Assembly (NCBI GenBank): GCA_902768605.1
Contig: CACXLY010000002.1
Span: 1 to 64,000, forward strand
DNA: 64,000 bases
DNA from: an uncultured Bacteroidales bacterium
GTDB lineage: Bacteria; Bacteroidota; Bacteroidia; Bacteroidales; Bacteroidaceae
Direction of reading: 5' to 3'
Position numbers and translations under genes: made by a program. Shown one piece after another: positions 32,132 to 41,500 of the stretch (position 1 is its first letter; each line of letters opens with the position of its first letter). Below the pieces are notes generated by a model, which searched no databases, had not been told where the DNA came from, and saw only the letters and a list, made by a program, of their open reading frames with translations.

Positions 32132-32680
32132 ATGGGACAACTGGACGGTTATATAGTTGATTTGAAGGGCATGACCTCCGATACTGTGTCGTACCGCTGG
32201 CATACTGATAATGACTTCTTCTCCGCCGTGCAGGGACCTGAGATACAGCGCGGTTCGCTCGATGTTGCAATACGGGTGAAACGGACATCTGGCACCTACG
32301 AGCTGGCGTTCCAGCTGCAGGGCGAGGTGGAAGTGACGTGCGACCGCTGCCTTGAACCCATGTCGCAACCCATCGACGCTCAGTGCACGTTGCGTGTCAC
32401 TTTGGGCGACGACTATGCCGACGACGGCGATGTGGTGACCGTCCCCGAGCGGGAGGGCACAATCAACGTGGCATGGAACATCTACGAGTTCACGGCTCTG
32501 CAGATTCCGCTTCGTCACGTGCATGCCGACGGCAAGTGTCCGGCCTGGCCCTCCTCCCTCTCGCCCGACAGCGCGGGAGCGGAAGCCTCTCCACGCGAAA
32601 GCTCAGGCGAGGCTGCGAGCGACCCGAGGTGGGACGCGCTGAAAAAGTTAGTAAACAGTAAATCATCAACAGTTAAATAG
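32132..32680 (+). CDS. DUF177 (YceD) family protein
   Basis: 182 residues. The central part has GEVEVTCDRCLEPMSQPIDA, the conserved CxxC-containing strand of the DUF177 family, and later ALQIPLRHVH. In most bacteria this gene lies immediately before rpmF, as here (11 bp). YceD-type proteins are linked to 23S rRNA and ribosome maturation; the mechanism is not settled. Residues about 139-166 (SSLSPDSAGAEASPRESSGE) replace the usual short acidic segment and resemble the protein sequence of the palindromic element in the YfhO-like and rhaT genes. The C-terminal DPRWDALKKL is typical again. Confidence 0.85.
   Translation: MGQLDGYIVDLKGMTSDTVSYRWHTDNDFFSAVQGPEIQRGSLDVAIRVKRTSGTYELAFQLQGEVEVTCDRCLEPMSQPIDAQCTLRVTLGDDYADDGDVVTVPEREGTINVAWNIYEFTALQIPLRHVHADGKCPAWPSSLSPDSAGAEASPRESSGEAASDPRWDALKKLVNSKSSTVK
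32548..32628 (+). repeat. Possible palindromic element, in frame in the DUF177 gene
   Basis: GGAGCGGAAGCCTCTCC parallels GGGCAAGAAGCCTCCCC in the YfhO-gene copy; the encoded DSAGAEASPR parallels EDSGQEASPLR. The left hairpin (CTCCTCCCTCTCGCC) is weak, so this is a probable, decayed copy. Confidence 0.45.
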
Positions 32681-32691
32681 TAATTCTAATT

Positions 32692-32871
32692 ATGGCACAT
32701 CCAAAAAGAAGACAGTCCAAGACCAGGACTCTCAAGAGAAGAACTCACGACAAGGCAGTAGCTCCCGCTTTGGCAGTATGTCCCAACTGCGGCGAGTTCC
32801 ACATCTATCACACTGTTTGCCCTGCTTGCGGTTACTATCGCGGCAAAGTGGCCATCGAGAAAGAAGCGTAA
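32692..32871 (+). CDS. rpmF: 50S ribosomal protein L32
   Basis: 59 residues: MAHPKRRQSKTRTLKRRTHD at the start and a four-cysteine zinc ribbon (CPNC, then CPAC). It is the zinc-binding form of bL32. It lies between the DUF177 gene and fabH, the conserved order that couples ribosome production and fatty-acid synthesis. Short enough to be easily missed, but the match is unambiguous. Confidence 0.97.
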   Translation: MAHPKRRQSKTRTLKRRTHDKAVAPALAVCPNCGEFHIYHTVCPACGYYRGKVAIEKEA

Positions 32872-32874
32872 GGA

Positions 32875-33966
32875 TTGGAACAGATTAATGCCGTCATAAC
32901 TGGTGTGGGCGGATACGTGCCCGACTACATCCTCGACAACGAAGAGATGTCGAGGATAGTAGATACCAGCGATGAATGGATAATGGAAAGGATTGGCGTC
33001 AAGACGCGCCACATCCTCAAGCCCGAGCAGGGCAGTGGTACGTCGTACATGATGACGCGTGCCGTCGAGCAGCTCTTGCGCAAAACAGGAGCGGAGCCCG
33101 ACAGCATAGAACTCGTCATCTGCGCCACCACGACGCCCGACTATCACTTTCCTTCTACGGCGTCGCTCGTCATCGGTAACTGCGGCCTGACCAACGCTTT
33201 CGGTTACGACATGGAGGCAGCTTGTGCCAGTTTCCTTTACGGAATGGAGGCAGGGGCTGCCTATATTCGTTCCGGCCGCTATAAGCGTATCATCATCTGC
33301 GGCGGCGATCACATGAGCTCGATGACGAACTATGAGGACCGCAACTCATGCCCCATCTTCGGCGACGGCGCTGCTTGCGTCCTGATGGAAGCCACGACGG
33401 AGGAAGTGGGCCTCATCGACGGATATTATCGTGTGGACGGTAAGGGTTTCCAGCCCCTCCACATGGCGGCCGGCGGCTCTGCCAAAATGCCGAGCCACGA
33501 GACGGTTGACGCCCGCGAACACTACGTCTATCAGGAGGGCCGTGCTGTGTATAAGCATGCCGTGCTCGACATGACGAGTGCCGTGAAGACTATCGTTAAG
33601 CGCAACAACCTGACGAAGGACGACATCGCTTGGGTCGTGCCGCATCAGGCCAACATTAACATTGAGGTTTCCGTTGCCCAGCGTATCGGCATCGAGCGGG
33701 ACCATATCATGATCAACATCGATCACATGGCGAACACCAGTGGCGGCACCCTGCCTCTCTGCCTTTGGGAGTACGAGCCGCAGCTCAAGAAGGGCGACAA
33801 GCTCGTCTTCACCGCTTTCGGTGCGGGCTTCACATGGGGTGCGAGCTACATGATATGGGGTTACGACGGTGCGAAGGAAGCGGCGAAAGAGCCCGCCCAA
33901 TTCTATAAGGAGGGGCTGATGACGCGTGAGGAGTGGAGACAATTAAGAATGAAGAGTGAAGAATGA
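32875..33966 (+). CDS. fabH: 3-oxoacyl-[acyl-carrier-protein] synthase III
   Basis: 363 residues, with a UUG start 3 bp after rpmF; no ATG exists nearer than 24 codons downstream and the family N-terminus (EQINAVITGVGGYVPDYIL) begins here. The catalytic cysteine is C117 in DMEAACASFLYG; the histidine and asparagine of the triad lie in WVVPHQANINI and HMANTSGGTLPLCLWEY. It condenses acetyl-CoA with malonyl-ACP to begin fatty-acid chains. The last 20 residues are charged and variable. Its weak start codon may keep its level low relative to L32 (inference). Confidence 0.93.
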   Translation: MEQINAVITGVGGYVPDYILDNEEMSRIVDTSDEWIMERIGVKTRHILKPEQGSGTSYMMTRAVEQLLRKTGAEPDSIELVICATTTPDYHFPSTASLVIGNCGLTNAFGYDMEAACASFLYGMEAGAAYIRSGRYKRIIICGGDHMSSMTNYEDRNSCPIFGDGAACVLMEATTEEVGLIDGYYRVDGKGFQPLHMAAGGSAKMPSHETVDAREHYVYQEGRAVYKHAVLDMTSAVKTIVKRNNLTKDDIAWVVPHQANINIEVSVAQRIGIERDHIMINIDHMANTSGGTLPLCLWEYEPQLKKGDKLVFTAFGAGFTWGASYMIWGYDGAKEAAKEPAQFYKEGLMTREEWRQLRMKSEE

Positions 33967-34066
33967 AGAGTGAAGAATTTGCTGCCGCCTTGCCGCCTCT
34001 AAAAGCTTTGAATAATTTGCGGAGAACCATGGCGGTAGCAAATTCTTCATTCTTTACTCTTCATTC
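33955..34066. repeat. Inverted AT-word repeat between fabH and era
   Basis: GAAGAATTTGCTGCCGCC (33972-33989) and GGCGGTAGCAAATTCTTC (34031-34048) pair in 17 of 18 positions. The pairing continues outward through GAATGAAGAGTGAAG words on the left and CTTTACTCTTCATTC on the right. The left words form the end of fabH itself. Confidence 0.75.
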
Positions 34067-34078
34067 TTTATTATAACT

Positions 34079-34960
34079 ATGCACAAGTCCGGCTTTGTCA
34101 ACATTGTAGGCAACCCGAATGTCGGGAAGTCGACGCTCATGAACCTTTTGGTCGGTGAGCGCATCTCCATTGCTACCTTCAAGGCACAGACAACGAGGCA
34201 CCGCATCATGGGCATCCTCAACACGCCCGATATGCAGATCTGCTTCAGCGACACGCCTGGCGTCCTGAAACCCAACTACAAGCTTCAGGAGCAGATGCTG
34301 CAATTCAGCGAGAGCGCCTTGCAGGATGCCGACGTCCTGCTCTACGTCACCGATATGGTGGAGACGCCGGACAAGAACAGCGACTTCCTCGAGAAGGTCA
34401 AGAAGCAGGCGGCGCCCGTGCTTGTCCTCATCAATAAGATAGACCTGAGCGACCAGAAGGCGCTGACCGAGAAGGTCGAGTTGTGGCACGAGGCATTGCC
34501 TGAGGCGGAAATCATCCCCATCAGCGCCCTGCACCGCTTCAACGTCGACAACGTGCTCCGGCGCATTCAGGAGCTCTTGCCCGAGTCGCCGGCCTACTTC
34601 GACAAGGACCAGTGGACCGACAAGCCCGCGCGTTTCTTCGTCACCGAAATCATCCGCGAGAAGATTCTGCTTTATTATGACAAGGAGATACCTTACAGTG
34701 TGGAGGTCGTGGTCGAGCAATTCAAGGAGACAGATAAGAACATCCGCATCAGCGCGGTTATCTTTGTGGAGCGTGAGTCGCAGAAAGGCATCATCATCGG
34801 CCACCAGGGGGTTGCCCTGAAGCGTGTCTCGACGGAGGCGCGCAAGAGCCTTGAGAAGTTTTTCGGCAAGAGCATCTACCTTGAGGTTTTTGTCAAGGTG
34901 GACAAGGATTGGCGGCAAAGCGACCGCGCCATGAAAGCCTACGGATACAACCTGGATTAG
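34079..34960 (+). CDS. era: GTPase Era
   Basis: 293 residues. The GTPase motifs are G1 GNPNVGKSTLMN, G2 TTRHRIMG, G3 DTPGVLKP and G4 NKIDLSD; the C-terminal KH domain has FVERESQKGIIIGHQGVALKRV and KVDKDWRQS. Era binds the 3' end of 16S rRNA and assists 30S maturation. The gene begins 13 bp after the inverted repeat and is followed by a phased array, so it is probably the end of the fabH transcript. Confidence 0.96.
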   Translation: MHKSGFVNIVGNPNVGKSTLMNLLVGERISIATFKAQTTRHRIMGILNTPDMQICFSDTPGVLKPNYKLQEQMLQFSESALQDADVLLYVTDMVETPDKNSDFLEKVKKQAAPVLVLINKIDLSDQKALTEKVELWHEALPEAEIIPISALHRFNVDNVLRRIQELLPESPAYFDKDQWTDKPARFFVTEIIREKILLYYDKEIPYSVEVVVEQFKETDKNIRISAVIFVERESQKGIIIGHQGVALKRVSTEARKSLEKFFGKSIYLEVFVKVDKDWRQSDRAMKAYGYNLD

Positions 34961-34975
34961 CAGGGGCGTTCCCCT

Positions 34976-35122
34976 CCCTCGTGAGGCGTCGCCCGACGCT
35001 TGCTGTGGGAACGGCCGACGCTTGCTGTGGGAAAGCCAGATGCTTGCTGTGGGAAAGCCAGTTCCTTGCTGTGGGAACGGCCGACGCTTGCTGTAGCGTT
35101 TCGCTTTCCCTCGTGAGGCGTC
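34976..35122. repeat. 22-bp phased CACAGCAAG array 4 (reverse orientation)
   Basis: CTTGCTGT at 34999, 35021, 35043, 35065 and 35087, exactly 22 bp apart. The variant unit CCCTCGTGAGGCGTC flanks the array on both sides (34976-34990 and 35108-35122), 132 bp apart, which is 6 x 22. Confidence 0.9.
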
Positions 35123-35172
35123 TTCTGACCCCTTTTTTCGCCTTAGCGCTTGCATGTGTCGGAAGAAAGTCG

Positions 35173-35180
35173 TAACTTTG
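35173..35180 (+). promoter_or_regulatory. -7 box (TAACTTTG) of purN
   Basis: TAACTTTG lies 26 bp before the ATG at 35207. The same box with the same flank (CGTAACTTTGCG) precedes the first M60 gene. Confidence 0.65.
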
Positions 35181-35206
35181 CGAGCGAAACCAACAATCAT
35201 ACGAGA

Positions 35207-35776
35207 ATGAACATCGCCATATTTGTTTCCGGCAGCGGAACGAACTGTGAGAATCTGATTCGCCATTTCGAGCATTCGGAGTGGGTAAACTGTGCATTGG
35301 TCGTCAGCAACAAAGCCGACGCCTACGCCCTGGTGCGGGCCGAGCGGCTGGGAGTGCCGACGGCTGTCGTCCCGAAGGCTCAGCTCGCTGATCCCGACGA
35401 GACGCTGCCCTTGCTCGAGCGCTTCGGCATCGACTTCATTGTGCTGGCAGGCTTCCTTCCCCTCATACCCGCCTATCTCATCGACGCTTTCCCCCGGAAA
35501 ATCATTAACTTGCACCCGGCCCTCCTCCCCAAATTCGGCGGCAAGGGCATGTGGGGGCATCACGTGCACGAAGCTGTGAAGGCAGCCGGCGAGACAGAAA
35601 CCGGCATGACCGTCCACTACGTGTCGCCCGTCTGCGATGGTGGCGAAATCATCGCCCAGTACAGAGTCGCGCTCTCCCCCGACGACACGGTGGACGACAT
35701 CGCAGAGAAGGAGCACCAGCTGGAGATGCAGTACTTCCCCCAAGTCGTAGAGCAAGTGCTGAGGCTGTTCAAGTGA
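35207..35776 (+). CDS. purN: Phosphoribosylglycinamide formyltransferase
   Basis: 189 residues from the ATG downstream of the promoter. The start MNIAIFVSGSGTNCENLIRHF, the folate-site segment FLPLIPAYLIDAFPRKIINLHPALLP and catalytic-site residues in NLHPALL and GMTVHYVSPVCDGGEII identify PurN. It formylates GAR with 10-formyltetrahydrofolate in step three of purine synthesis. KFGGKGMWGHHVHEAV is a common Bacteroidota version of the loop. The gene appears monocistronic. Confidence 0.94.
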   Translation: MNIAIFVSGSGTNCENLIRHFEHSEWVNCALVVSNKADAYALVRAERLGVPTAVVPKAQLADPDETLPLLERFGIDFIVLAGFLPLIPAYLIDAFPRKIINLHPALLPKFGGKGMWGHHVHEAVKAAGETETGMTVHYVSPVCDGGEIIAQYRVALSPDDTVDDIAEKEHQLEMQYFPQVVEQVLRLFK

Positions 35777-35899
35777 TGAAAGATTAAGGATTAAAGATTA
35801 AGGTTTTGTTGTTTTGCCGTCGAAAGAAACGTGTTGTTGCGTTGAAAAAACGGTATCAAGCCTTAATCTTTGGAAACATTATAGCAGTTTGCACGATGG

Positions 35900-36078
35900 A
35901 AGCCTGAAAGGCTGTAAAGACCATAGGCGGGGGTGCAACCCCCGTAACAAGTGCGAGCGGTAAACAGAACCCTGAAAGGGTGGAGAGATTTCTGATGCTC
36001 TGTCGTGCTTTCAGCACTCTGATGCTACAATATCTCTTTTACGGGGGTTGCACCCCCGCCTATGTTCTTATCAGGCTT
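35900..36078. repeat. Composite palindromic repeat, copy C
   Basis: A perfect 26-bp inverted repeat (35922-35947 and 36039-36064; begins CATAGGCGGGGGTGCAACCC) encloses AACCCTGAAAGGGT and GTGCTTTCAGCAC hairpins, and outer arms AAGCCTGA/TCAGGCTT close it. The architecture matches copies A and B (GGGGGT-AACCCCC arms, ccctnaaaggg inner hairpin) but the sequence is clearly different, so it is a separate subfamily. Confidence 0.8.
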
Positions 36079-36087
36079 TGACTTTCC

Positions 36088-36229
36088 CTTCGGCCTTCAG
36101 CCTTCGGCCGTCGACCTTCGGTTCAGCCTTCATCTTTACTCGCCTTAGCTCTTTCACCTTTTGGGGAAGCGAGCCAACTTCAATATCATTCCGCCTGAAG
36201 AAACGGTATCAAGCCTTAATCCTTAATCT
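36088..36229. repeat. CCTTCGGCCTTCAG and TTAATCCTTAATC word repeats
   Basis: CTTCGGCCTTCAGCCTTCGG is a short tandem motif (36089-36122); after it a CCTTAATCTTTAATCCTTAA array runs into the 3' end of the glycosidase gene. An AAAGATTAAGGATTAA array also sits at 35778-35804, in inverted orientation, so the two word arrays flank copy C. Confidence 0.6.
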
Positions 36230-38236
36230 TTAATCCTTAATCTTCAAAACGCCCCCCTGTTTCACCTTCAAGGTCCTGACCGTCTTGCCGTTCTTCTCAA
36301 TCCTTACCGAGAGCTTGTCGCCGGCAGAGCGCTGCACGTGGATGCTCATGGGCGAGTCGGTGCAAGCGTAGATGCGGTCGATGCTGTACTCGTTCCATTC
36401 CGTCGGCATTTGCGGGGTGAGGGTGAAGCTGCGGAAACCCGTGGGGCGGAATCCCAGCAAGCCCTCCAGGATGATACGGCAATAGAGTCCGCTCTCGGCT
36501 GAAAGGTGGCGCTGTCCTCCCTCGGGCCAAGCCTCCACGACATAGGGGACGTGCTCGCCGAGCAAGCGAATCGTGCTGAACTTCTTCAGGTACTCCAGCG
36601 CCTTGTCGGCATAGCCGGCGGCAAATGCGCCGCGGAAGCCGTAGAGCGTCGAGCGGTCCCAGAATATCTTGTCGCCGCTCTGCGAGAGCATGCCGTTCTC
36701 AGTCCAGAGCTGCGGCGAGAACATGGCCTCGAGGGTTCCCTTGGCACGCTCGTAGATGCCCATCGTCAGGGGGATGCAGATCCATGAGCGGAGCACGTCG
36801 TTGCCCTCGTAGTAGCGATACGTGTCGTAGCCCTCGACGGTGGCGTGGAAAAACGTGTCGATGTTGCGGCGCAGCTCAGCCGCCTGCGCCCGGTACGTCG
36901 CAGCTTCCTTCCCGCCTCTGCCCAGCTCCTCCGAGAGATAAGCACTGCTGATGAGGGCGTCGTAGTAGAGGCTGCTCGTGCAAAGGTTCGCATCGCCGCT
37001 CGGGAGGCGGTGTTCCAGCTCGTCGGCATCGCTGGCAACGACGCCGTTCTTGTTAAGCTTGCGGTGACAGTACTCGAGGCACCATTCTATCAAAGGCCAT
37101 ACCTGCAGGGCTGTCTCCCTATCCCCGCGCTCCAGGCAGTAGCGGCTCGCGCCGTACGCCAGCATGGCTGCGTCGCCCCTATCAAAGGGACCGAACACGT
37201 CATCACCTCCGCAAATGATGCTCCACGGCACGAACTTGTACTCGGGATTGATGTACTTGAGGTAGGAGAGCCATGTCGTCATCGCACTCTTGTTGCCATT
37301 CTCGTAACCCAGAAACGGGAAGAAGGGATTGACATACTCGGCCTGGTCGTTGCACCACATGGCAGCGTAGTACGACTCTCCGCCGGGGGCGTGCATCAGC
37401 CCGCCCTGAGTGTGGAAGATGCTTTCGCTGGCACGTATCTTGCTCATGGCAAAGAGCGTCTGGATCGTCTTGTCGGGACAGGTGAATTGAAGCTTCTCGC
37501 TGGCCACCTCCTCTACAAACGCCTCGCGCTCCCTCAGCTCCTTTTCCACGTCCAGAGCCGTCTCGCGCTCGTCCGCCACCGCATAGGCCTGGACGGAACA
37601 GCAGAAGGAAACGCTCTCGCCAGGCTCCAGAGTCTTCTTGAAGTCCTCTTCGAACTCCGTACGCGCCACGAGGCGATAGCTGCCCCTTGTGCCGTTCTCC
37701 CTGTTTGTCGTGCGTACCGAATGCAACGCAGGCACAAGGATGGTCTCTTTCTTCTGCCCGATGTTCTTGACGCTATATCTCTCGCAGGCTGCGGCCCGAG
37801 TGGGACTGGGGAAGAACTGCCGAGACAGCTCGAAGTCGTTGCCGTCGCCCGAGAACGTGCCAAGTGTCGTGAGGATGCCGTTGATAGTGACCGTCTTCAC
37901 TTCCTTCTCGGTCAGTCGCCTGCCGTTTGCCGTCATGCCCTTCAGGAAATCGACATCGCATCGCGGCATCCAGCTGGCGTGTGTGTTGTTGGGAATGGTA
38001 CGGAGCATCGGGAACACGAGATGGCGGTCCATCGTGAAGTGCTTCTGGGCGTCCACGCCCCAGTAATAGACCACGGCGGCCCGCAGTCCCGCCATCTCGA
38101 TATGGTCGTTGTAGGGGAGCTCGCCTCGTTGCGTGTCCCATTGTACGGAGTGATTGGCGTTCACTTGCCACCTGTTTTCCTTTGCCTGCAGCGTCAAGGC
38201 GCAAAGCAGCGCGATAGAGAGAAGAATCTGTTTCAT
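36230..38236 (-). CDS. Secreted six-hairpin (alpha/alpha)6-barrel glycosidase
   Basis: 668 residues from the ATG at 38236, with signal peptide KQILLSIALLCALTLQA. The middle and C-terminal parts have the look of an (alpha/alpha)6 toroid: GGLMHAPGGESYYAAMWCNDQAEY, IICGGDDVFGPFDRGDAAMLAYGASRYCL, ADELEHRLPSGDANLCTSSLYYDALI, EAWPEGGQRHLSAESGLYCRI, then a short beta-domain. The Asp and Glu residues in WCNDQAEY and EAWPEGG are candidate catalytic acids. Similar folds occur in GH78, GH65, GH95 and GH63; I cannot assign the family or substrate. Located 9 kb from the rhamnose operon, a rhamnosidase is conceivable but unproven. Confidence 0.7.
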   Translation of the reverse strand: MKQILLSIALLCALTLQAKENRWQVNANHSVQWDTQRGELPYNDHIEMAGLRAAVVYYWGVDAQKHFTMDRHLVFPMLRTIPNNTHASWMPRCDVDFLKGMTANGRRLTEKEVKTVTINGILTTLGTFSGDGNDFELSRQFFPSPTRAAACERYSVKNIGQKKETILVPALHSVRTTNRENGTRGSYRLVARTEFEEDFKKTLEPGESVSFCCSVQAYAVADERETALDVEKELREREAFVEEVASEKLQFTCPDKTIQTLFAMSKIRASESIFHTQGGLMHAPGGESYYAAMWCNDQAEYVNPFFPFLGYENGNKSAMTTWLSYLKYINPEYKFVPWSIICGGDDVFGPFDRGDAAMLAYGASRYCLERGDRETALQVWPLIEWCLEYCHRKLNKNGVVASDADELEHRLPSGDANLCTSSLYYDALISSAYLSEELGRGGKEAATYRAQAAELRRNIDTFFHATVEGYDTYRYYEGNDVLRSWICIPLTMGIYERAKGTLEAMFSPQLWTENGMLSQSGDKIFWDRSTLYGFRGAFAAGYADKALEYLKKFSTIRLLGEHVPYVVEAWPEGGQRHLSAESGLYCRIILEGLLGFRPTGFRSFTLTPQMPTEWNEYSIDRIYACTDSPMSIHVQRSAGDKLSVRIEKNGKTVRTLKVKQGGVLKIKD

Positions 38237-38257
38237 GGTTTTACGACGAATTTTCTG

Positions 38258-38265
38258 CAAAGTTA
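38258..38265 (-). promoter_or_regulatory. -7 box (TAACTTTG) of the glycosidase gene
   Basis: TAACTTTG on the minus strand, 21 bp upstream of the ATG at 38236. Confidence 0.65.
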
Positions 38266-38307
38266 CGAAATAAAATGGAAAGTGAAAAGTGAAAAGAGAA
38301 AAAGTTT

Positions 38308-38417
38308 CACGTTGCTGGCTTTCTCACATCACGTTGCTGGCTTTCTCACATCACGTTGTCAGCTCTCTCACAACACGTTGTCAGCTTCTTTACATCACGT
38401 TGTCAGTCTCAATACGA
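38308..38417. repeat. 22-bp phased ACGT array 3
   Basis: CACGTTG at 38308, 38330, 38352, 38374 and 38396, exactly 22 bp apart, followed by CTGGCTTTCTCAC or TCAGCT(C/T)TCT in each unit. It lies between the two divergent promoters at 38258 and 38493. Confidence 0.9.
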
Positions 38418-38492
38418 CGCGCCGCCCGACCTCTTTTTTCGCGTCAGCCGTTTTTTTTCGTGATTTAGTGCTCGTAGTTCGCAAGAATTTCG

Positions 38493-38500
38493 TAACTTTG
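38493..38500 (+). promoter_or_regulatory. -7 box (TAACTTTG) of the first M60 gene
   Basis: TAACTTTG lies 29 bp before the ATG at 38530. Confidence 0.65.
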
Positions 38501-38529
38501 CGTGCGGAAAACTATAAACTAACATAAAT

Positions 38530-41500
38530 ATGAGCAAGAACAATTACATTACATGGTTCAGGCTGTTACTTGCAGCCTTTGTATGCTTTACGTCAGAAAG
38601 CCTCTGGGCTGTGACGGAAATCAATGTCGAAACGGCAGGCACGCTGCCATCCCTCCTGACGGAAACGGACAAGGAACTGAAAGTGACGGGCTTCATCAAC
38701 GGCACGGACATCAAGTTCATGCGCTCATTGGTGCAGGCCGGTACGGTGACGAGCCTCGACTGGTCTGATGTCAGCATCGTCAGCGGCGGCGAAGCCTACG
38801 TCGATGATCGCGTCACGGCGAACAACGTCATCGGTGAAAAGATGTTCTACGAGTGCTCAAGGCTGCAGGCGATGGTGCTGCCGAAGAACATCACGTCTAT
38901 ACAGACGAACGCCTTCGCCAGGACAGGACTGAAGTCCATCGACATCCCGAGCAGCGTCTTGAAACTTGGCGGCGACGCCTTCGCCTACTGTGGCTCGCTC
39001 GAGACTGTCGTCATCGGCAAGAAGGTGGCTCAACTGAACCAGGGCGTCTTCTACAGTTCCAACGTCAAGACTGCCTACGTGAAACCCATCACGCCTCCCA
39101 GCACGCCGGCTTACCTCTTCTCGTCGAACCCCAAGATTTACGTCTATTCCGAGGCTTTGACTGATTACAAAGCGTCCGGCTGGAACAGTTACGGAACGAT
39201 TTATGGCGGCTTGGAGGACACTTATCCTCAAGAGCAAGACCCCAACGACATAGCAAGGACGCTGTGCTCCAACTTCTTCGAGGACGCCGCCTGCACGCAG
39301 CTGAAGGCCGACTATCAGGCGATGAGCGACGATGAATTGACAGCCGCTTTCGCCGAGGTCGGCATGCCGCAGTACATGACTGACATCGCGCTGAAAGTCA
39401 AGAACGCAAGCTGGGCAACTTACGAGCAGGACTTCCGCATCCACGATTACAAGGCATATAGCGATGCGAACTATTGGAACAACAAGATGATGGCGAGCGG
39501 AGGCTCGTACATGGGCAATCCGACGGGCATTTATGCCGAGAACGACGGCGACGAGATTTACGTCTTCGTGGACACGGATATACCAAGCGACGCCACTCTC
39601 TACTTCGCGGGTTGCGTGGAGAATCAGCTTATCACGAACGCCAAGACCGGCACGAAACTCGTGAAGGGACTCAATGTAATCGACGGCACAAAGAATGCCC
39701 TCTACTACGTCGTCTACACGGCCGACACGGAGGATATGCAGAAGACGCTCGACCAGTGGCCGACCATCAAGATTCACGTCGAGGGAGGCCTGGTGAACGG
39801 TTACTATGACATCAGCCGCCACAGCGATGCCCAGTACAGGGCTCTGCGCAATGCCTCGAAGCTGGGACGCTTTACGGTCCGCGGCGAACACTCACTCTTC
39901 CACCTGAAGACCGTGAGCTACAAGACCGTCTTTCCTAATAGCGTGGACAAGAGCATCTGTTGGTACGACAGCGTTGCCGTATGGGAGAAGGACCTGATGG
40001 GCATGACGGAGGCCGTCGCCACAGGTAAGAAGGCCGGTTACCCCTGGTACCTGACGGGCGGCGAAGCCATTTATCCTCTTTATTATAACAATCCGAACTT
40101 CGCCATCGAGGGCGAGCCGGAGGACGCGGGTTACGCCAACTCGAGCGGCTACAGAGTATCGTTCAACGGTTTGGACTGCATCAAGAACTGCCTGAATGCG
40201 CTTAACCCGCAGATGGACGACTGGTGCGCCGGCCACGAGTGCGGGCACAACAACCAGCGGGCTATCAATGTGGAGGGCTGCACCGAGGCTTCGAACAACG
40301 TCTTCTCCAACCTGGTGCGCTATCTCGACGGCTTGAACTCGTCGGGCGGCTCCACTTTGGCCACCGTCATGGACGAGTATGCGCGCCGCGAGCCTTTCTA
40401 TTACAGAGACGTCAACAGCCGTTTGCGCATGTATTGGAACTTCTATCTCTACTATCACCTTGGGCAGAAGAACACCTCTTTCTATCCTGAGCTCTTCAAG
40501 GCGCTCCGCAACGATCCGCTGACGCTTTACAATACGACGAACAACAACAACGGTGGCCTGAAGTTTGTCCGCAAGGTGTGCGAGGTGGCTCAGGAGGACC
40601 TGACCGACTTCTTCACCATTTGGGGATTCTTCGAGCCCATTAAGGCGGGGAGCAAGATTGAGGACTACGGCAACCATCCCATTGCTGTGACGAAGGCCGG
40701 CATCACATCGACAAAGAATCAGATTGCGAAGTATCCGGTCAAGAATCGTGAGATAATCTTCGTGGAAGACCGTGTGGACTACGTTCTCTCCACGGGATTC
40801 CTGCAGGCGGCAGGCAAGAAGCGCAACGGTTCGGACCAAGTGGGCCAGTGCGGCGACCTTGGGCAGTTCACCTCCTACTGGGAGGGCGGATGCGAGCCTT
40901 CTGATTACGTCTATTTCCGGTCCGACAGCCTCTATGCGATGGAAGGCGAGGGCGGCCTGGGCTTCTTTATGCTCGACGCCGACAACACGATAAAGTATGC
41001 AGCCAACGCAAAGAACATCTGCATCCCGACGAGCGTGGGCAACGACTTCACCATCTACTCGTACGATGCCGATGGTACGTATCGCGAGGTGCCCAGGGCT
41101 GGTAGCGGCACCGTTTACATCGAGCTGGCTACGGCGGGCACTCTCAAGAGAGAGCTGGAGAACGACCAAGTCATCAAGCTGATTGTCAGCGGGCCCATCA
41201 ACACGAATGACCTTTCCTACATGAAGCAGTTGATAAGCAAGCAGAACCTCCAGGCCATCGACATCGAGCGGACACGCATTCAGTCCATCCCCGCCTCTGC
41301 ATTCCAGAACATCAAGAAGCTGGTGGCCATGAGGTTGCCTCTCACGATAACGACCATCAATTCGACAGCCTTCTCCGGCACCGGCCTGAAGTCGATAGCC
41401 ATCCCAGACAAGGTGACGACGATAGGCGGCGATGCCTTCGCCTATTGCAACCAGTTGGCGACAGTGCTGGTCGGCAAGAATGTCAAGTCGATGGGGCAGG

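Noticed and set aside
34061..35755. 564-codon minus-strand open frame opposite era and purN
   Set aside because: Antisense to two clear housekeeping genes and running through a repeat array; no family features.
36230..38236. Naming the six-hairpin glycosidase as an alpha-L-rhamnosidase (GH78)
   Set aside because: Only the fold-type features are visible and the rhamnose operon is 9 kb away; a family-level search is needed for the name.
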